A stretch of 64,000 nt of DNA, taken from the NCBI RefSeq assembly GCF_000423085.1, contig NZ_AUHH01000022.1, positions 1 to 64,000 of the forward strand, read 5' to 3'. Within the stretch, counting starts at the first letter, position 1. Every line of letters begins with the position of its first letter. Below are positions 1 through 8,534 of this stretch, in pieces. The notes under the pieces were generated by a model, which ran no database searches, was not told where the DNA came from, and saw only the letters and a list, made by a program, of their open reading frames with translations. The stretch is from Granulicoccus phenolivorans DSM 17626 = NBRC 107789 = JCM 15570 (GTDB lineage: Bacteria; Actinomycetota; Actinomycetes; Propionibacteriales; Propionibacteriaceae). The position numbers and the translations under genes are program-made.

Positions 1-943
1 CTCGTCCGGTTCGCGGGCACTCCTGGCTGCTCGCTGGTCCGGATCCGGCTCGCGGCCCCTGCAGGGCCCGCGGCCCCGAACCCAGCCCGCGCGACCGAAC
101 TTGCCCCGCGGACCCGAGTCGGCCGGTCGCCGTCCGGGGGCCGGCTCGTACGTGCGCGGGCCCCGGTGACGTTGCGCGGGTCCTCCCCCCCCTGGTTCGA
201 GGGCGCTGGTGACGTTGCGCGGGTCCAGGTCGGATTTGCGGGCGTGCATGGCTCGTGGCTGGTGGCTTCGCGCGGGTCCTCGTCCGGTTCGCGGGCGCTC
301 GTGGCTGCTCGCTGGTGCGGATCCGGCTTGCGGCCCCTGCAGGACCCGCGGACCCGAACCCAGCCCGCACGACCGAACTTGCCCCGCACATCCGAGTCGG
401 CAGGTCGCCGTCCGGGGGCCGGCTCGCACGGGCGCGGGCCCCGGTGACGTTGCACGGGTCCCCCCCCTGGTTCGCGGGCGCTGCTGGCTGCTCGCTGGTC
501 CGGATCCGGTTCGCGGGCGTGCATGGCTCGTGACTGGTGGCTTCGCGCGGGTCCTCGTCCGGTTCGCGGGTGCTGATGGCTGCTCGCTGGTCCGGATCCG
601 GCTTGCTGCCCCTGCAGGACCCGCACACCCGAACCCAGCCCGCACGACCGAACTTTCCCCCGCGTACCCGAGTCGGCAGGCCGGCTCGCACGGGCGCGGG
701 CCCCGGTGACGTTGCGCGGGTCGTCCCCCGGTTCGCGGGCGCTGATGGCTCGTGGCTGGTGGCTTCGCGCGGGTCCTGGCCGGGTTCGCGGGCGCTCGTG
801 GCTGTTCCCAGGTCCGGATCCGGCTCGCGGCCCCTGCAGGGCCCGCGGACCCGAACCCAGCCCGCGCGACCGGACTTCCCCCGCGGCTCCACCGGTCCGC
901 CACTGCGGGGCTTGCGTTGCCCAATCCCCCGGACCAGAGCTGA
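1..943. repeat. Array of ~275-bp imperfect tandem repeats, non-coding
   Basis: About three and a half imperfect copies of a GC-rich unit fill this stretch. The octamer CCTGCAGG marks each copy at 58-65, 336-343, 611-618 and 833-840, giving periods of 278, 275 and 222 bp. Each copy repeats blocks such as GGCCCCGGTGACGTTGC (near 155, 436 and 698) and a GGATCCGG block just before the octamer. The last copy lacks about 55 bp. The two full-length periods are not multiples of three, so no reading frame survives from copy to copy and I regard the open frames here as accidental. There is internal sub-duplication of a GGTTCGCGGGCGCT-like segment. The array abuts the 3' end of the DNA ligase gene. Its function is unknown and it may continue left of the window. 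Confidence 0.8.
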
Positions 944-2038
944 CTAGGACAGGTCGAGCATCTCGCGCAGGTCGAACTCCGGAACCAGCTCGAGTTGGTC
1001 CCAGTGGCAGGACTCCGGCGTACGCTCCGGCCGCCAGCGGCGGAAGTCGGCGGTGGAGCGGAACCGGGTGCCCTGGGGGTCCCCCGGAACGGCGTGCACA
1101 TAGTCGTAGTCGACCTCGCACACCAGCATCGGGGAGATCAGATGCACCTGTTCGCGTGGCTGCGACCACCGGGTCAGGCCCTCGGGTACCCGGGCGCCGG
1201 TCCGCCCGGCCTGCTCCGGACTCCAGGGATGCGCCGCCCACTGCGGGTCGCTGTCGGTGATCTCCAGCGCGGACAGCGTCCGGGCGAGGTCACCGCGGGC
1301 ACTGCCCGGGAACCCGGCGCACACCCCCAGGAATTGCAGCGCCCCGGAATCGTCGAACAAGCCCAGCAGCAACGAGCCCAGTTGGGGGTGCTCCGGAGTC
1401 GAGGTGCGGTCGTAGCGGAATCCCCCGACCACGACATCGGTGGTCCGCCGGTGCTTGATCTTCAGGTGTCCCCGGCGGCCCGGTTGGTAGCTCAGCTCGG
1501 GCCCCTTGGCGACCACCCCGTCCAGGCCGGCCCCCTCGAAGGCCTCGAACCAGCCCTGCGCGACCTCGAAACTGCGGGTGACCGGGGAGAGCAGCAGCGG
1601 CGGCTGCCAGTCCTCGGCCAGGGTCTCCAACAGTTCCCGGCGGACCCGCCACGGCTCATCCAGCAGCGAGGTTTCCCCGAAAGCGAGCAGATCGAAGGCG
1701 ACCAGACTTGCCGGAATCTCCCGGGCCAGCCGAGCCGCCCGGGAGCGGGAGGAATGCCGCGCGGCCAGCAGTGTGTAGTCCAGGGTGTTTCCCCGGATGA
1801 TGACGATCTCGCCGTCCAGGACGCATTGCTCGGGCAGGTACGCCAGGGCGGCCTGCTCCAGTTCGGGGAAGAACCCGGAGAGGTCGGTGCCGTGCCGGCT
1901 CCACACCTCGACCCGGTCCCCGTCCCGGGCGAGCAGGGCGCGCCAACCGTCCCACTTCGGCTCGTAGACCAGGCCGGGCGGGATCGTCGCCACGCTGCGG
2001 GCCAGCATCGGCTCCAGCGGCAGCCGGATCGGCAGCAT
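944..2038 (-). CDS. ligC: ATP-dependent DNA ligase, LigC type
   Basis: The 364-aa protein joins DNA nicks using ATP through a lysyl-AMP intermediate. The nucleotidyltransferase motif EPKWDGWR (about residues 26-33) carries the adenylated lysine K28. A DGE motif follows near 75-77, then DGVVAKG and LKIKHR motifs, and the C-terminal half looks like the OB-fold domain. Length matches stand-alone mycobacterial LigC (about 358 aa, from memory), without the polymerase or nuclease domains of LigD. No Ku gene is in the window, so an end-joining role cannot be claimed; base-excision or backup repair is as likely. The ATG is preceded by a GAGAGGGGG purine run. It lies 30 bp downstream of nusB on the same strand and ends against the repeat array. 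Confidence 0.9.
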   Translation of the reverse strand: MLPIRLPLEPMLARSVATIPPGLVYEPKWDGWRALLARDGDRVEVWSRHGTDLSGFFPELEQAALAYLPEQCVLDGEIVIIRGNTLDYTLLAARHSSRSRAARLAREIPASLVAFDLLAFGETSLLDEPWRVRRELLETLAEDWQPPLLLSPVTRSFEVAQGWFEAFEGAGLDGVVAKGPELSYQPGRRGHLKIKHRRTTDVVVGGFRYDRTSTPEHPQLGSLLLGLFDDSGALQFLGVCAGFPGSARGDLARTLSALEITDSDPQWAAHPWSPEQAGRTGARVPEGLTRWSQPREQVHLISPMLVCEVDYDYVHAVPGDPQGTRFRSTADFRRWRPERTPESCHWDQLELVPEFDLREMLDLS

Positions 2039-2051
2039 CGCTGCGCCCCCT

Positions 2052-2085
2052 CTCAGTCCCGCGCCGGCTCAGTCCTCCGCGCCGG
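2052..2085. repeat. Tandem duplication spanning the nusB stop codon
   Basis: The sequence CTCAGTCC(TC)CGCGCCGG occurs at 2068-2085, covering the nusB stop, and again at 2052-2067 just downstream, differing by a 2-bp indel. The second copy carries another TGA in a different frame. Two other genes in this window show similar stop-spanning duplications. Confidence 0.6.
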
Positions 2086-2680
2086 TTGCCCCGGTGTCGG
2101 CGGTCGGAACCTCGGCCGCCGGGACCTCGGCCGCCGGGACCTCGGCCGCGGGGACCTCGGCCGCGGGAACCTCGGCAGTCGGGGCCTCGGGCACCTTGCC
2201 GAGCAGGCCGTTGAGGAAGGCCGGCGAGTCATCGGTGGACAGTTCCTGGGCCAGGAAGACCGCCTCGGAGATCACGATCCGTCGGTCGGTATCGGTGTAG
2301 TGCAGCTCATAGACCGCGAGCCGGGCCAGGTTGCGATCCACCCGCGGCATCCGATCCAGGCTCCACTGTTCGGCCAACACGCTGCGGATCACCCGGTCGA
2401 TTTCCGGGGCGTGGGCGGCGTACCCGCGCACCAACTCGTCGGTGAACACCCGCACCGGGATCGAATCCCGATCGAGTTCCCGCTCGGTGAGCAGCTCGAC
2501 CGGATCGAGCCGGCGCAGTTCGGCCTCGAACAACAGGTCCAGGGCCCGGCGCCGGGCCTTGGTCTGGGTACGCATCGGCCGGCCCGTCGTCTGATCCTTC
2601 GACGGGCCGACCAGCTTGATCTCGCCGTCGGGCATCCGGGGACGCCGCGGCGGACGAGGGTCGGTGGTGTCTGCAGGCAT
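2069..2680 (-). CDS. nusB: Transcription antitermination factor NusB
   Basis: NusB binds boxA RNA with ribosomal protein S10 and supports rRNA transcription antitermination. The core begins at about residue 36 with RTQTKARRRALDLLFEAE, a typical NusB N-terminus, and runs to about residue 170. Two features are unusual. First, an N-terminal extension of about 35 residues is predicted if the ATG at 2680, 5 bp after efp, is used; an ATG at 2575 would give the classical start. No strong ribosome binding site decides this. Second, the C-terminus carries five tandem PAAEV/PTAEV-type pentapeptides encoded by a 15-bp DNA repeat. The gene is coupled to efp upstream, a common actinobacterial order. Confidence 0.93.
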   Translation of the reverse strand: MPADTTDPRPPRRPRMPDGEIKLVGPSKDQTTGRPMRTQTKARRRALDLLFEAELRRLDPVELLTERELDRDSIPVRVFTDELVRGYAAHAPEIDRVIRSVLAEQWSLDRMPRVDRNLARLAVYELHYTDTDRRIVISEAVFLAQELSTDDSPAFLNGLLGKVPEAPTAEVPAAEVPAAEVPAAEVPAAEVPTADTGATGAED

Positions 2681-2685
2681 TCGGG

Positions 2686-3246
2686 TCAGCTGATCCGGCC
2701 GAGGTAGTCCCCGGTACGGGTGTCGACCTTGACCTTCTCGCCCTGGGTGATGAACAGCGGCACCTGGATCTCCTTGCCGGTCTCCAGCGTGGCGGGCTTG
2801 GTGCCGCCGGTGGAGCGGTCGCCCTGCAGGCCGGGCTCGGTGTAGGTGATCTCGAGCTCGACCGAGGTCGGCAGCTCGATGAACAGCGGGTTGCCGTCGT
2901 GGGTGGCGACGGTGGCCATCATCTCCTCGAGCAGGAAGTCCTTGCCGTCCCCGACGATGTCCTCGCCCAGGCTCAGCTGCTCGAAGCTGGCGGTGTCCAT
3001 GAACACGTACCCGTCACCGTCGTGGTAGAGGTACTGCATCTCGCGCCGGTCGACGGTGGCGGTGTCCACCTTGGAGTCGGAGTTGAACGTCTTGTCCACG
3101 ATCTTGCCGCTGAGGACGTTCTTGATCTTGGTGCGGACGACGGAGTTGCCCTTGCCAGGCTTGTGATGCTGGAACCACATCACCTGCCACAGCTGACCGT
3201 CGAGGTCGAGGACCATCCCGTTCTTGATGTCGTTGGTGTTTGCCAC
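2686..3246 (-). CDS. efp: Translation elongation factor P
   Basis: EF-P binds between the P and E sites and relieves ribosome stalling at polyproline. The 186-aa protein shows the full three-beta-barrel layout. The N-terminal KOW-like domain has the loop HHKPGKG near residues 27-33, whose tip lysine is K32, and the C-terminus ends in the conserved [13 protein letters not shown] signature. The GTG start follows an AAAGGG-containing leader, and a TAGAGT -10-like hexamer lies upstream on the minus strand (3281-3286). It heads an efp-nusB-ligC run. In many actinobacteria efp directly follows the aro genes; here a plus-strand cassette (metB plus siderophore uptake) intervenes. No modification enzyme is in the window. 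Confidence 0.97.
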   Translation of the reverse strand: MANTNDIKNGMVLDLDGQLWQVMWFQHHKPGKGNSVVRTKIKNVLSGKIVDKTFNSDSKVDTATVDRREMQYLYHDGDGYVFMDTASFEQLSLGEDIVGDGKDFLLEEMMATVATHDGNPLFIELPTSVELEITYTEPGLQGDRSTGGTKPATLETGKEIQVPLFITQGEKVKVDTRTGDYLGRIS

Positions 3247-3398
3247 CCTGGTGCCCTTTCGTCGTCACACTCGGCGTACCACTCTAGCTGTACCCTGCGC
3301 GGACGTTGGTCTCAAGCGGCCGAGCGGGCGACCGGCTCGCCTCCGAAACCCGCTCACATCTGCACCGAGGTCCCGACCGGAGGCGGCGAGCGGCCACA

Positions 3399-4586
3399 AT
3401 GGTCGACATGCAGGAATTCGATCAGGCCGCAGACCGGTTCAGTGCCCTCACCCGGGCGGTGCGCTCCGGAATCGACACCGACCCGGCGAACGGCGCAGTG
3501 GTGCCGCCGATCAATCTGAGCACCAACTACTCCTTCACCGGGTACGCCGAGCCGCGCGGGTACGACTACTCCCGCGCCGGCAATCCGACCCGGCAGGTGT
3601 TCGCCGACGCGATCACCGCGCTGGAGGGCGGCAGCGGCACGGTGATCACCTCCTCCGGGCTGTCCGCGGTGACCACCGCCGTGCTCTCGGTGGTCACCGC
3701 CGGGGCCCGGGTCGCGATCCCGCACGACGCGTACGGGGGCACCTGGCGGCTGTTCGACAACCTCGCCCGACGCGGCTACTGCGAACTGCACACCGTCGAC
3801 TTCACCGCGGCCGACACCGCGGCCGCCCGGTTGGCCGAGCTGCAGCCCGACCTGGTCTTCCTGGAGACCCCCTCCAACCCGTTGCTGCGGATCACCGACC
3901 TGACCCGGATGTCCGCGGCCGCCCACGCCGCCGGCGCGCTGGTGGTGGCCGACAACACCTTCTGCTCTCCCCTGCTGCAGCAGCCACTCAGCCTGGGGGC
4001 CGACCTGGTGCTGCACTCCACCACCAAGTACATCAACGGGCACTCCGACATGGTCGGTGGTTCGCTGACCGCGGCCACCCCGCAACTGGCCGAGGAGATC
4101 AGCTACTTCGCCAATGTGTACGGCTGCACCGGCGGCGCCTTCGACGCCTATCTGGGGATGCGCGGTCTGCGTACGCTGCACACCCGGATGCGGGCGCACC
4201 AGGAGAACGCCGCGGCGGTGGTCGAGGTACTGCTGGCCCATCCGGCGGTGCGGGCGGTGTACTACCCCGGCCTGCCCGAGCATCCCGGCCATGAGTTGGC
4301 CGCCCGGCAGCAGTCCGGGTTCGGCGCCATGGTCAGCTTCGAGCTGGCGGGGGTGGCCGAGGTCAAGCAACTGCTGCCCGCCCTGCACTGCTTCACCCTG
4401 GCCGAGTCACTGGGCGGAACCGAGTCGCTGATCTCGCACACCGCGACGATGACCCATGCCGGGATGACCGAGGAGGCCCGCAAGGAGGCCGGGATCACCG
4501 ACGGCCTGCTGCGGCTGTCGGTGGGGATCGAGGCCACCGAGGATCTGGTCGACGACCTGCGCACCGCGCTCGATGCTGTGATCTGA
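3399..4586 (+). CDS. metB: Cystathionine gamma-synthase (PLP, Cys/Met metabolism)
   Basis: A fold-type I PLP enzyme of the Cys/Met metabolism family, probably condensing O-succinyl- or O-acetylhomoserine with cysteine to cystathionine. From the ATG at 3399 the protein is 395 aa. The PLP lysine is K210 in HSTTKYINGHSD, D185 (VVADNTF) should contact the pyridine nitrogen, and SRAGNPTR (58-65) is the family's N-terminal signature. Cystathionine gamma-lyase and O-acetylhomoserine sulfhydrylase share these motifs, so the reaction is inferred. GGAGG lies 15 nt upstream of the chosen start; the ATG at 3408 is an alternative, and an open frame back to 3306 lacks support. It is divergent from efp and ends 22 bp before the iron-regulated promoter. 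Confidence 0.85.
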   Translation: MVDMQEFDQAADRFSALTRAVRSGIDTDPANGAVVPPINLSTNYSFTGYAEPRGYDYSRAGNPTRQVFADAITALEGGSGTVITSSGLSAVTTAVLSVVTAGARVAIPHDAYGGTWRLFDNLARRGYCELHTVDFTAADTAAARLAELQPDLVFLETPSNPLLRITDLTRMSAAAHAAGALVVADNTFCSPLLQQPLSLGADLVLHSTTKYINGHSDMVGGSLTAATPQLAEEISYFANVYGCTGGAFDAYLGMRGLRTLHTRMRAHQENAAAVVEVLLAHPAVRAVYYPGLPEHPGHELAARQQSGFGAMVSFELAGVAEVKQLLPALHCFTLAESLGGTESLISHTATMTHAGMTEEARKEAGITDGLLRLSVGIEATEDLVDDLRTALDAVI

Positions 4587-4607
4587 CTCACAGAGTAACC
4601 GCTCGGG

Positions 4608-4669
4608 TTGCCCTCAAACCTGAGGCGAGGTTAGCCTAACTTCATCGTTGTTAGGTTCGCCTTCCCTAA
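4608..4669 (+). promoter_or_regulatory. Promoter with two tandem DtxR/IdeR iron boxes
   Basis: Two 19-bp matches to the DtxR/IdeR consensus TTAGGTTAGGCTAACCTAA lie upstream of the siderophore transporter. Box 1 at 4626-4644 matches 14 of 19 positions and box 2 at 4651-4669 matches 15 of 19. Their starts are 25 bp apart. A plausible promoter overlaps box 1: TTGCCC at 4608-4613, an 18-nt spacer, and TAGCCT at 4632-4637. An Fe(II)-bound DtxR-family repressor would cover the -10 and the early transcribed region, so transcription should rise in iron starvation. The regulator gene is not in this window. Confidence 0.8.
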
Positions 4670-4696
4670 GGCGGCCTCCTGAACCGGAGTTGTTTC

Positions 4697-5656
4697 ATGA
4701 CGCGCATCGCACGCCTGCTCGCCGCCCTGATGGTGGTCGGTCTGCTCACCCTGACCGCCTGCTCGACCGGGTCGTCCCCCACCCAGCCCGAATCCGGCCC
4801 CGGCAACAGTGGCCCGATCACCGTGGCCCACACCCAGGGTGAGACGGTCCTGCCGAACGGTCCCGCCCAGCGGATCGCGGTGACCGACCTCGGCTCGCTG
4901 GACACCATCAAGGCGCTCGGCCTGGCCGACCGCGTGGTGGCGCTGCCCAAGTCCGGGGCGATCCCGGACGCCCTGGCGGAGTTCAAGGCCGACAAGTACA
5001 TCGACCTGGGCACGATGCAGGACATCAACCTGGAGAAGATGAACCAGGCCAACCCCGATCTGGTCATCGTCGGCTTCCGCAGCGCCGCGAAGTACCCGGA
5101 GTTCGCCAAGACCTGGCCCACCATCGACATCACCTACACCGACGTCGACGTGGTGACCGGCACCATCCAGGCCGCCAAGGTCATCGGCACCGCCCTGGGC
5201 GCCACCCAGCAGGCCGAGGCCAAGAGCGCCGAACTGCAGGCCACCGCCGACGGCCTCAAGGGCATCGGCCAGGGCAGGTCCGCACTGATCGTGATGACCT
5301 CCGGCGGCAAGGCCACCCTGCACGGGGAGAACTCCCGCTTCGGCGCAGTGCACCAGCTGTTCGGCTTCTCCCCCGCCGTCCCGGCGATCCAGGCCGATTC
5401 GCACGGCCAGCCGGCCAGCTTCGAAGCGATCGCCCAGGCCAACCCGGATGTCATGTTCATCATCGACCGCGACGTGGCCGTCGGCCAGCAGGGCCAGCCC
5501 GCCGCCGAGGTCCTGAACAACGAACTGATCAACAACACCAACGCGGCCAAGAACGGCAAGCTGGTCTACCTGGACGGGGGCCGGTGGTACGTGATCATCC
5601 ACGGCCTGGACAACGTCCGCACCATGCTCGCCGATGCCGGGGCCCAGGCGAAGTAA
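4697..5656 (+). CDS. Iron-siderophore ABC transporter, substrate-binding lipoprotein
   Basis: A 319-aa periplasmic-binding-protein homologue of the FecB/FepB class, tethered outside the membrane. The N-terminus is a lipoprotein signal: MTRIAR, a hydrophobic core, then a lipobox ending LTAC with C22. A linker rich in Ser, Gly and Pro follows, then the two-lobed fold. The segment with GETVLPNGPAQRIAV and LGSLDTIKALGL is typical of the group including B. subtilis YclQ, so a catecholate-type siderophore is possible but not shown. GGAG lies 7 nt before the ATG. It is the first gene of a four-gene operon ending at 8501 and sits 27 bp after the second iron box. Confidence 0.88.
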   Translation: MTRIARLLAALMVVGLLTLTACSTGSSPTQPESGPGNSGPITVAHTQGETVLPNGPAQRIAVTDLGSLDTIKALGLADRVVALPKSGAIPDALAEFKADKYIDLGTMQDINLEKMNQANPDLVIVGFRSAAKYPEFAKTWPTIDITYTDVDVVTGTIQAAKVIGTALGATQQAEAKSAELQATADGLKGIGQGRSALIVMTSGGKATLHGENSRFGAVHQLFGFSPAVPAIQADSHGQPASFEAIAQANPDVMFIIDRDVAVGQQGQPAAEVLNNELINNTNAAKNGKLVYLDGGRWYVIIHGLDNVRTMLADAGAQAK

Positions 5657-5659
5657 GCC

Positions 5660-6706
5660 ATGACCACCCTGCTCGATCTCGATCGCGACCGTCCGGCCGC
5701 AGCGTCTGCTGCGGCCGGTTCGGCCACTTCCACGCCCACCGCCCGCCGCGGCGCCGCCCGGGACCCGCGCAACTCGCGCCGCAACCTAGCCATCGCCGTC
5801 GGCGGCGGGTTGCTGGTCGCCGGGTCGGTGGTCAGCCTGCTGATCGGTGCCGGCACCCTGACCTGGGACCTGCTGTGGATCTCCCGGGTCCCGCGCACCG
5901 TCGCCGTGCTGCTGGCCGGTGCCGCGATGGCCCTGGCCGGGCTGCTGATGCAGATGCTGGTTCGCAACCGGTTCGTCGAACCCAGCACCGTCGGCACCAC
6001 CGAGTCGGCCGGTCTCGGCCTGCTGCTGGCCAACCTGCTCGCCCCCGGCCTGCCGCTGTCGGGCAAGATGCTCGTGGCCGTGGTCACCGCCCTGCTCGGC
6101 ACCTTCCTGTTCCTACGCATCCTGCGCGCCATTCCGCCGCGCTCCTCGGTGATCGTGGTGCCGCTGGTGGGGATGATGCTGTCCGGGATCATCTCCGCGG
6201 TCGCCACCTACATCGCGTACCGCACCGACCTGCTGCAGGCGATGGGCATCTGGATGACCGGTGACTTCTCCGGCGTGATGCGCGGCCGCTTCGAACTGCT
6301 GTGGGTGCTGGCCCTGGTCGGGGTGATCTGCTGGTTCGCCGCGGACCGGTTCACCGTCGCCAGCCTCGGCGAGAGCACCGCCACCAGCCTGGGGCTGCGC
6401 TACCAGGCGGTGCTCGCCCTCGGTCTCGGCCTGGTCGCGATCACCGCGGCCATCACCGTGGTGGTCGTCGGCGCCCTGCCCTTCCTCGGGCTGGTCGTGC
6501 CGAACCTGGTCTGCTCCGTGCTCGGGGACAACCTGCGCCGCAACCTGCCCGTGGTAGCGATCTCCGGGGCGTTGCTGGTCCTGATCTGCGACATCCTCGC
6601 GCGGACCATCAACCAGCCTTTCGAGGTGCCGGTCGGCGTCGTGGTCGGCGTGGTCGGCGCCGCGATCTTCCTGGTGATGCTGCTGCGCCGGGGACAGCGC
6701 GGATGA
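5660..6706 (+). CDS. Iron-siderophore ABC transporter permease (FecCD family), first
   Basis: A 348-aa inner-membrane permease of the BtuC/FecCD type. After a hydrophilic, Ala-rich N-terminus (about 40 residues) there are some nine hydrophobic segments. The stretch RVPRTVAVLLAGAAMALAGL and the later LPFLGLVVPN loop are family hallmarks, the latter contacting the ATPase. It starts 3 bp after the binding-protein stop and overlaps the next gene by ATGA, so the operon is translationally coupled. Together with the following permease it should form the heterodimeric channel. It resembles YclN in the layout binding protein, permease, permease, ATPase. Confidence 0.9.
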   Translation: MTTLLDLDRDRPAAASAAAGSATSTPTARRGAARDPRNSRRNLAIAVGGGLLVAGSVVSLLIGAGTLTWDLLWISRVPRTVAVLLAGAAMALAGLLMQMLVRNRFVEPSTVGTTESAGLGLLLANLLAPGLPLSGKMLVAVVTALLGTFLFLRILRAIPPRSSVIVVPLVGMMLSGIISAVATYIAYRTDLLQAMGIWMTGDFSGVMRGRFELLWVLALVGVICWFAADRFTVASLGESTATSLGLRYQAVLALGLGLVAITAAITVVVVGALPFLGLVVPNLVCSVLGDNLRRNLPVVAISGALLVLICDILARTINQPFEVPVGVVVGVVGAAIFLVMLLRRGQRG

Positions 6707-7746
6707 GTTCCCCGGCCTCCCGGGCCGGGATGAGCGGGAGGACCACGCAGGATCCGGCCGCCACCGCGCCACCGCGGCGGCTGCTGGCGCTGCTGGGTTC
6801 ACCCCCGGCCCGGCTGGTGCTGTTCGCGCTGCTCGCCCTGGCCTGCGCCGCGGCGTACTACCTGATCAACGCCAACGGCAACATCAACTTCGTGCTCACC
6901 TATCGCAGCCAGAAGGTTGCCGCGATGGTGCTGGTCGGGATCGCGGTGGCGATCTCCACGGTGCTGTTCCAGACCATCACCGCGAACCGGATCCTCACCC
7001 CCTCGATCATGGGCTTCGATTCGTTGTACGCCCTGCTGCAGACGGTGCTGGTATTCGTGACCTCGGCGTTCGGGGTGGGCACCCTGTCCTCGGCGATGAA
7101 CTTCGGGCTGTCCGCGGTGCTGATGGTCATCTCCTCAACGGCGCTGTTCCTGTGGCTGTTCGGGGGCCCGCGCCGCTCGCTGTACCTGATGGTCCTGGTC
7201 GGGATCATCTTCGGGACGCTGCTGCGTTCGCTGGCCACGCTGCTGCAGCGGATCATGGAGCCGAACTCGTTCCTCACCCTGCAGTCGCGGCTGTTCGCTT
7301 CCTTCACCAACGCCGATCCGGCCCTGCTGCCGATCGCCGCCGTGCTGGTCGTGGCGGTCTCGCTGGTGATCTGGCTGCGCAGCGACGAGTTGGACGTGCT
7401 CGCGCTGGGTCGGGAACTGGCCACCATGCTCGGGGTCAACTATCGCCGCACGGTGCTGATCGGGCTGGTGGGCATGGCGGTCCTGGTGTCGGTGTCCACC
7501 GCCCTGGTCGGCCCGATCACCTTCTTCGGTCTGATCGTGGCGAATCTGGCCTACCAACTGGCCGGGACCCACCGGCATCGCTATGTGCTGCCGGTGGCCG
7601 CGCTCCTGTCGATCATCACGCTGGTCGGGGCGCAGGCGGTCCTGGAACATCTGTTCGGGATGGGCACCGTGCTGAGTGTGATCATCGAATTCGTCGGAGG
7701 GATCGTCTTCATCGTGTTGCTGCTGAGAAACGGACGCCAGCGATGA
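6703..7746 (+). CDS. Iron-siderophore ABC transporter permease (FecCD family), second
   Basis: The 347-aa partner permease, YclO-like. The start is taken as the ATG at 6703, which overlaps the preceding TGA (ATGA); an open frame extending further upstream is a frame shadow. A Pro/Ser/Ala-rich leader of about 30 residues is followed by multiple transmembrane segments. The ITANRILTPSIMGFDSLY region and the GPITFFGLIVANLAYQL loop are characteristic of this subfamily and differ from the first permease, which supports a heterodimer. The stop overlaps the ATPase start by ATGA. Confidence 0.9.
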   Translation: MSSPASRAGMSGRTTQDPAATAPPRRLLALLGSPPARLVLFALLALACAAAYYLINANGNINFVLTYRSQKVAAMVLVGIAVAISTVLFQTITANRILTPSIMGFDSLYALLQTVLVFVTSAFGVGTLSSAMNFGLSAVLMVISSTALFLWLFGGPRRSLYLMVLVGIIFGTLLRSLATLLQRIMEPNSFLTLQSRLFASFTNADPALLPIAAVLVVAVSLVIWLRSDELDVLALGRELATMLGVNYRRTVLIGLVGMAVLVSVSTALVGPITFFGLIVANLAYQLAGTHRHRYVLPVAALLSIITLVGAQAVLEHLFGMGTVLSVIIEFVGGIVFIVLLLRNGRQR

Positions 7747-8501
7747 TCCGGGTCGAGAACGCCACCAAGGCGTACGGGACCTCGGTCGTCGTCGACGGGG
7801 TCAGTCTGGAGTTGCCGACCGGTGGGGTCACCTCGATCGTGGGGCCCAATGGGGCGGGCAAGTCCACCCTGCTCTCGACGGTGGCCCGGCTGCTTCCGCT
7901 GGACGGCGGTCGGATCAGTGTGGCCGGGCTGGACGTCTCGACCGCCGACACCCGGGAACTGGCCCGGGTGCTGGCGATGCTCAAGCAGGACAACCCGCTG
8001 ACCGTACGCCTCTCGGTGCAGGATCTGGTCTCCTTCGGCCGCTACCCGCACTCCCGCGGGCGGCTCACCGAGACCGATCGGGCCCTGGTGCGCACCGCGA
8101 TCTCCTACCTCGATCTGGAGGGTCTGGAGGACCGCTTCCTGGACGAGCTGTCCGGCGGGCAGCGGCAGCGCGCCTTCGTGGCGATGGTGCTGGCCCAGGA
8201 CACCGATTATGTGCTGCTGGACGAGCCGCTGAACAACCTGGACATGCCCCATGCGCGCTCGATGATGCGCCGGCTGCGGCGGACCGCCGACGAGTTGAAC
8301 AAGACCGTGGTGATCGTCATTCACGACATCAACTTCGCCGCCGCCTATTCCGATCAGATCGTGGCGATGAAGCACGGCCGGGTCTGCCGCCAGGGGTCAC
8401 CGGAGGAGATCATGACCAGCGAGGCGCTCGCCGACATCTACGACATGGACCTGCAGGTGCACGAGATCGAGGGCCGACGCTTCGCCCAGTATTACTTCTG
8501 A
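7743..8501 (+). CDS. Iron-siderophore ABC transporter ATP-binding protein
   Basis: A 252-aa cytoplasmic ATPase that powers the transporter. Walker A is GPNGAGKST (34-42), the signature is LSGGQ (136-140), Walker B is YVLLDEP (156-162) and the H-loop histidine is H194 in VIHDINFAA. All catalytic elements are intact and the protein has the FecE/FepC length. The ATG at 7743 overlaps the second permease stop. The protein ends in QYYF, and its stop region is tandemly duplicated immediately downstream. The gene is convergent with aroB, 33 bp away. Confidence 0.94.
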   Translation: MIRVENATKAYGTSVVVDGVSLELPTGGVTSIVGPNGAGKSTLLSTVARLLPLDGGRISVAGLDVSTADTRELARVLAMLKQDNPLTVRLSVQDLVSFGRYPHSRGRLTETDRALVRTAISYLDLEGLEDRFLDELSGGQRQRAFVAMVLAQDTDYVLLDEPLNNLDMPHARSMMRRLRRTADELNKTVVIVIHDINFAAAYSDQIVAMKHGRVCRQGSPEEIMTSEALADIYDMDLQVHEIEGRRFAQYYF

Positions 8502-8524
8502 GTTCGGTACTACTTCTGAGTTCC
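8489..8524 (+). repeat. 18-bp tandem duplication spanning the ATPase stop codon
   Basis: The units GTATTACTTCTGAGTTCG (8489-8506) and GTACTACTTCTGAGTTCC (8507-8524) are adjacent and differ at two bases. The first contains the codons for the last residues YYF and the TGA. The second repeats YYF-TGA in the same frame, so readthrough would add only six residues. It looks like a recent slippage or duplication event. Confidence 0.75.
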
Positions 8525-8534
8525 GCGCGCCGGG

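Noticed and set aside
166-1260. Several overlapping plus-strand open frames (63-184 aa) in the repeat array
   Set aside because: The repeat periods are not multiples of three, frames change between units, residues are low-complexity Arg/Gly/Pro, and no ribosome binding sites precede the starts.
944-2038. LigD-type non-homologous end-joining ligase
   Set aside because: The protein lacks polymerase and phosphoesterase domains and no Ku gene is present; a stand-alone LigC type fits better.
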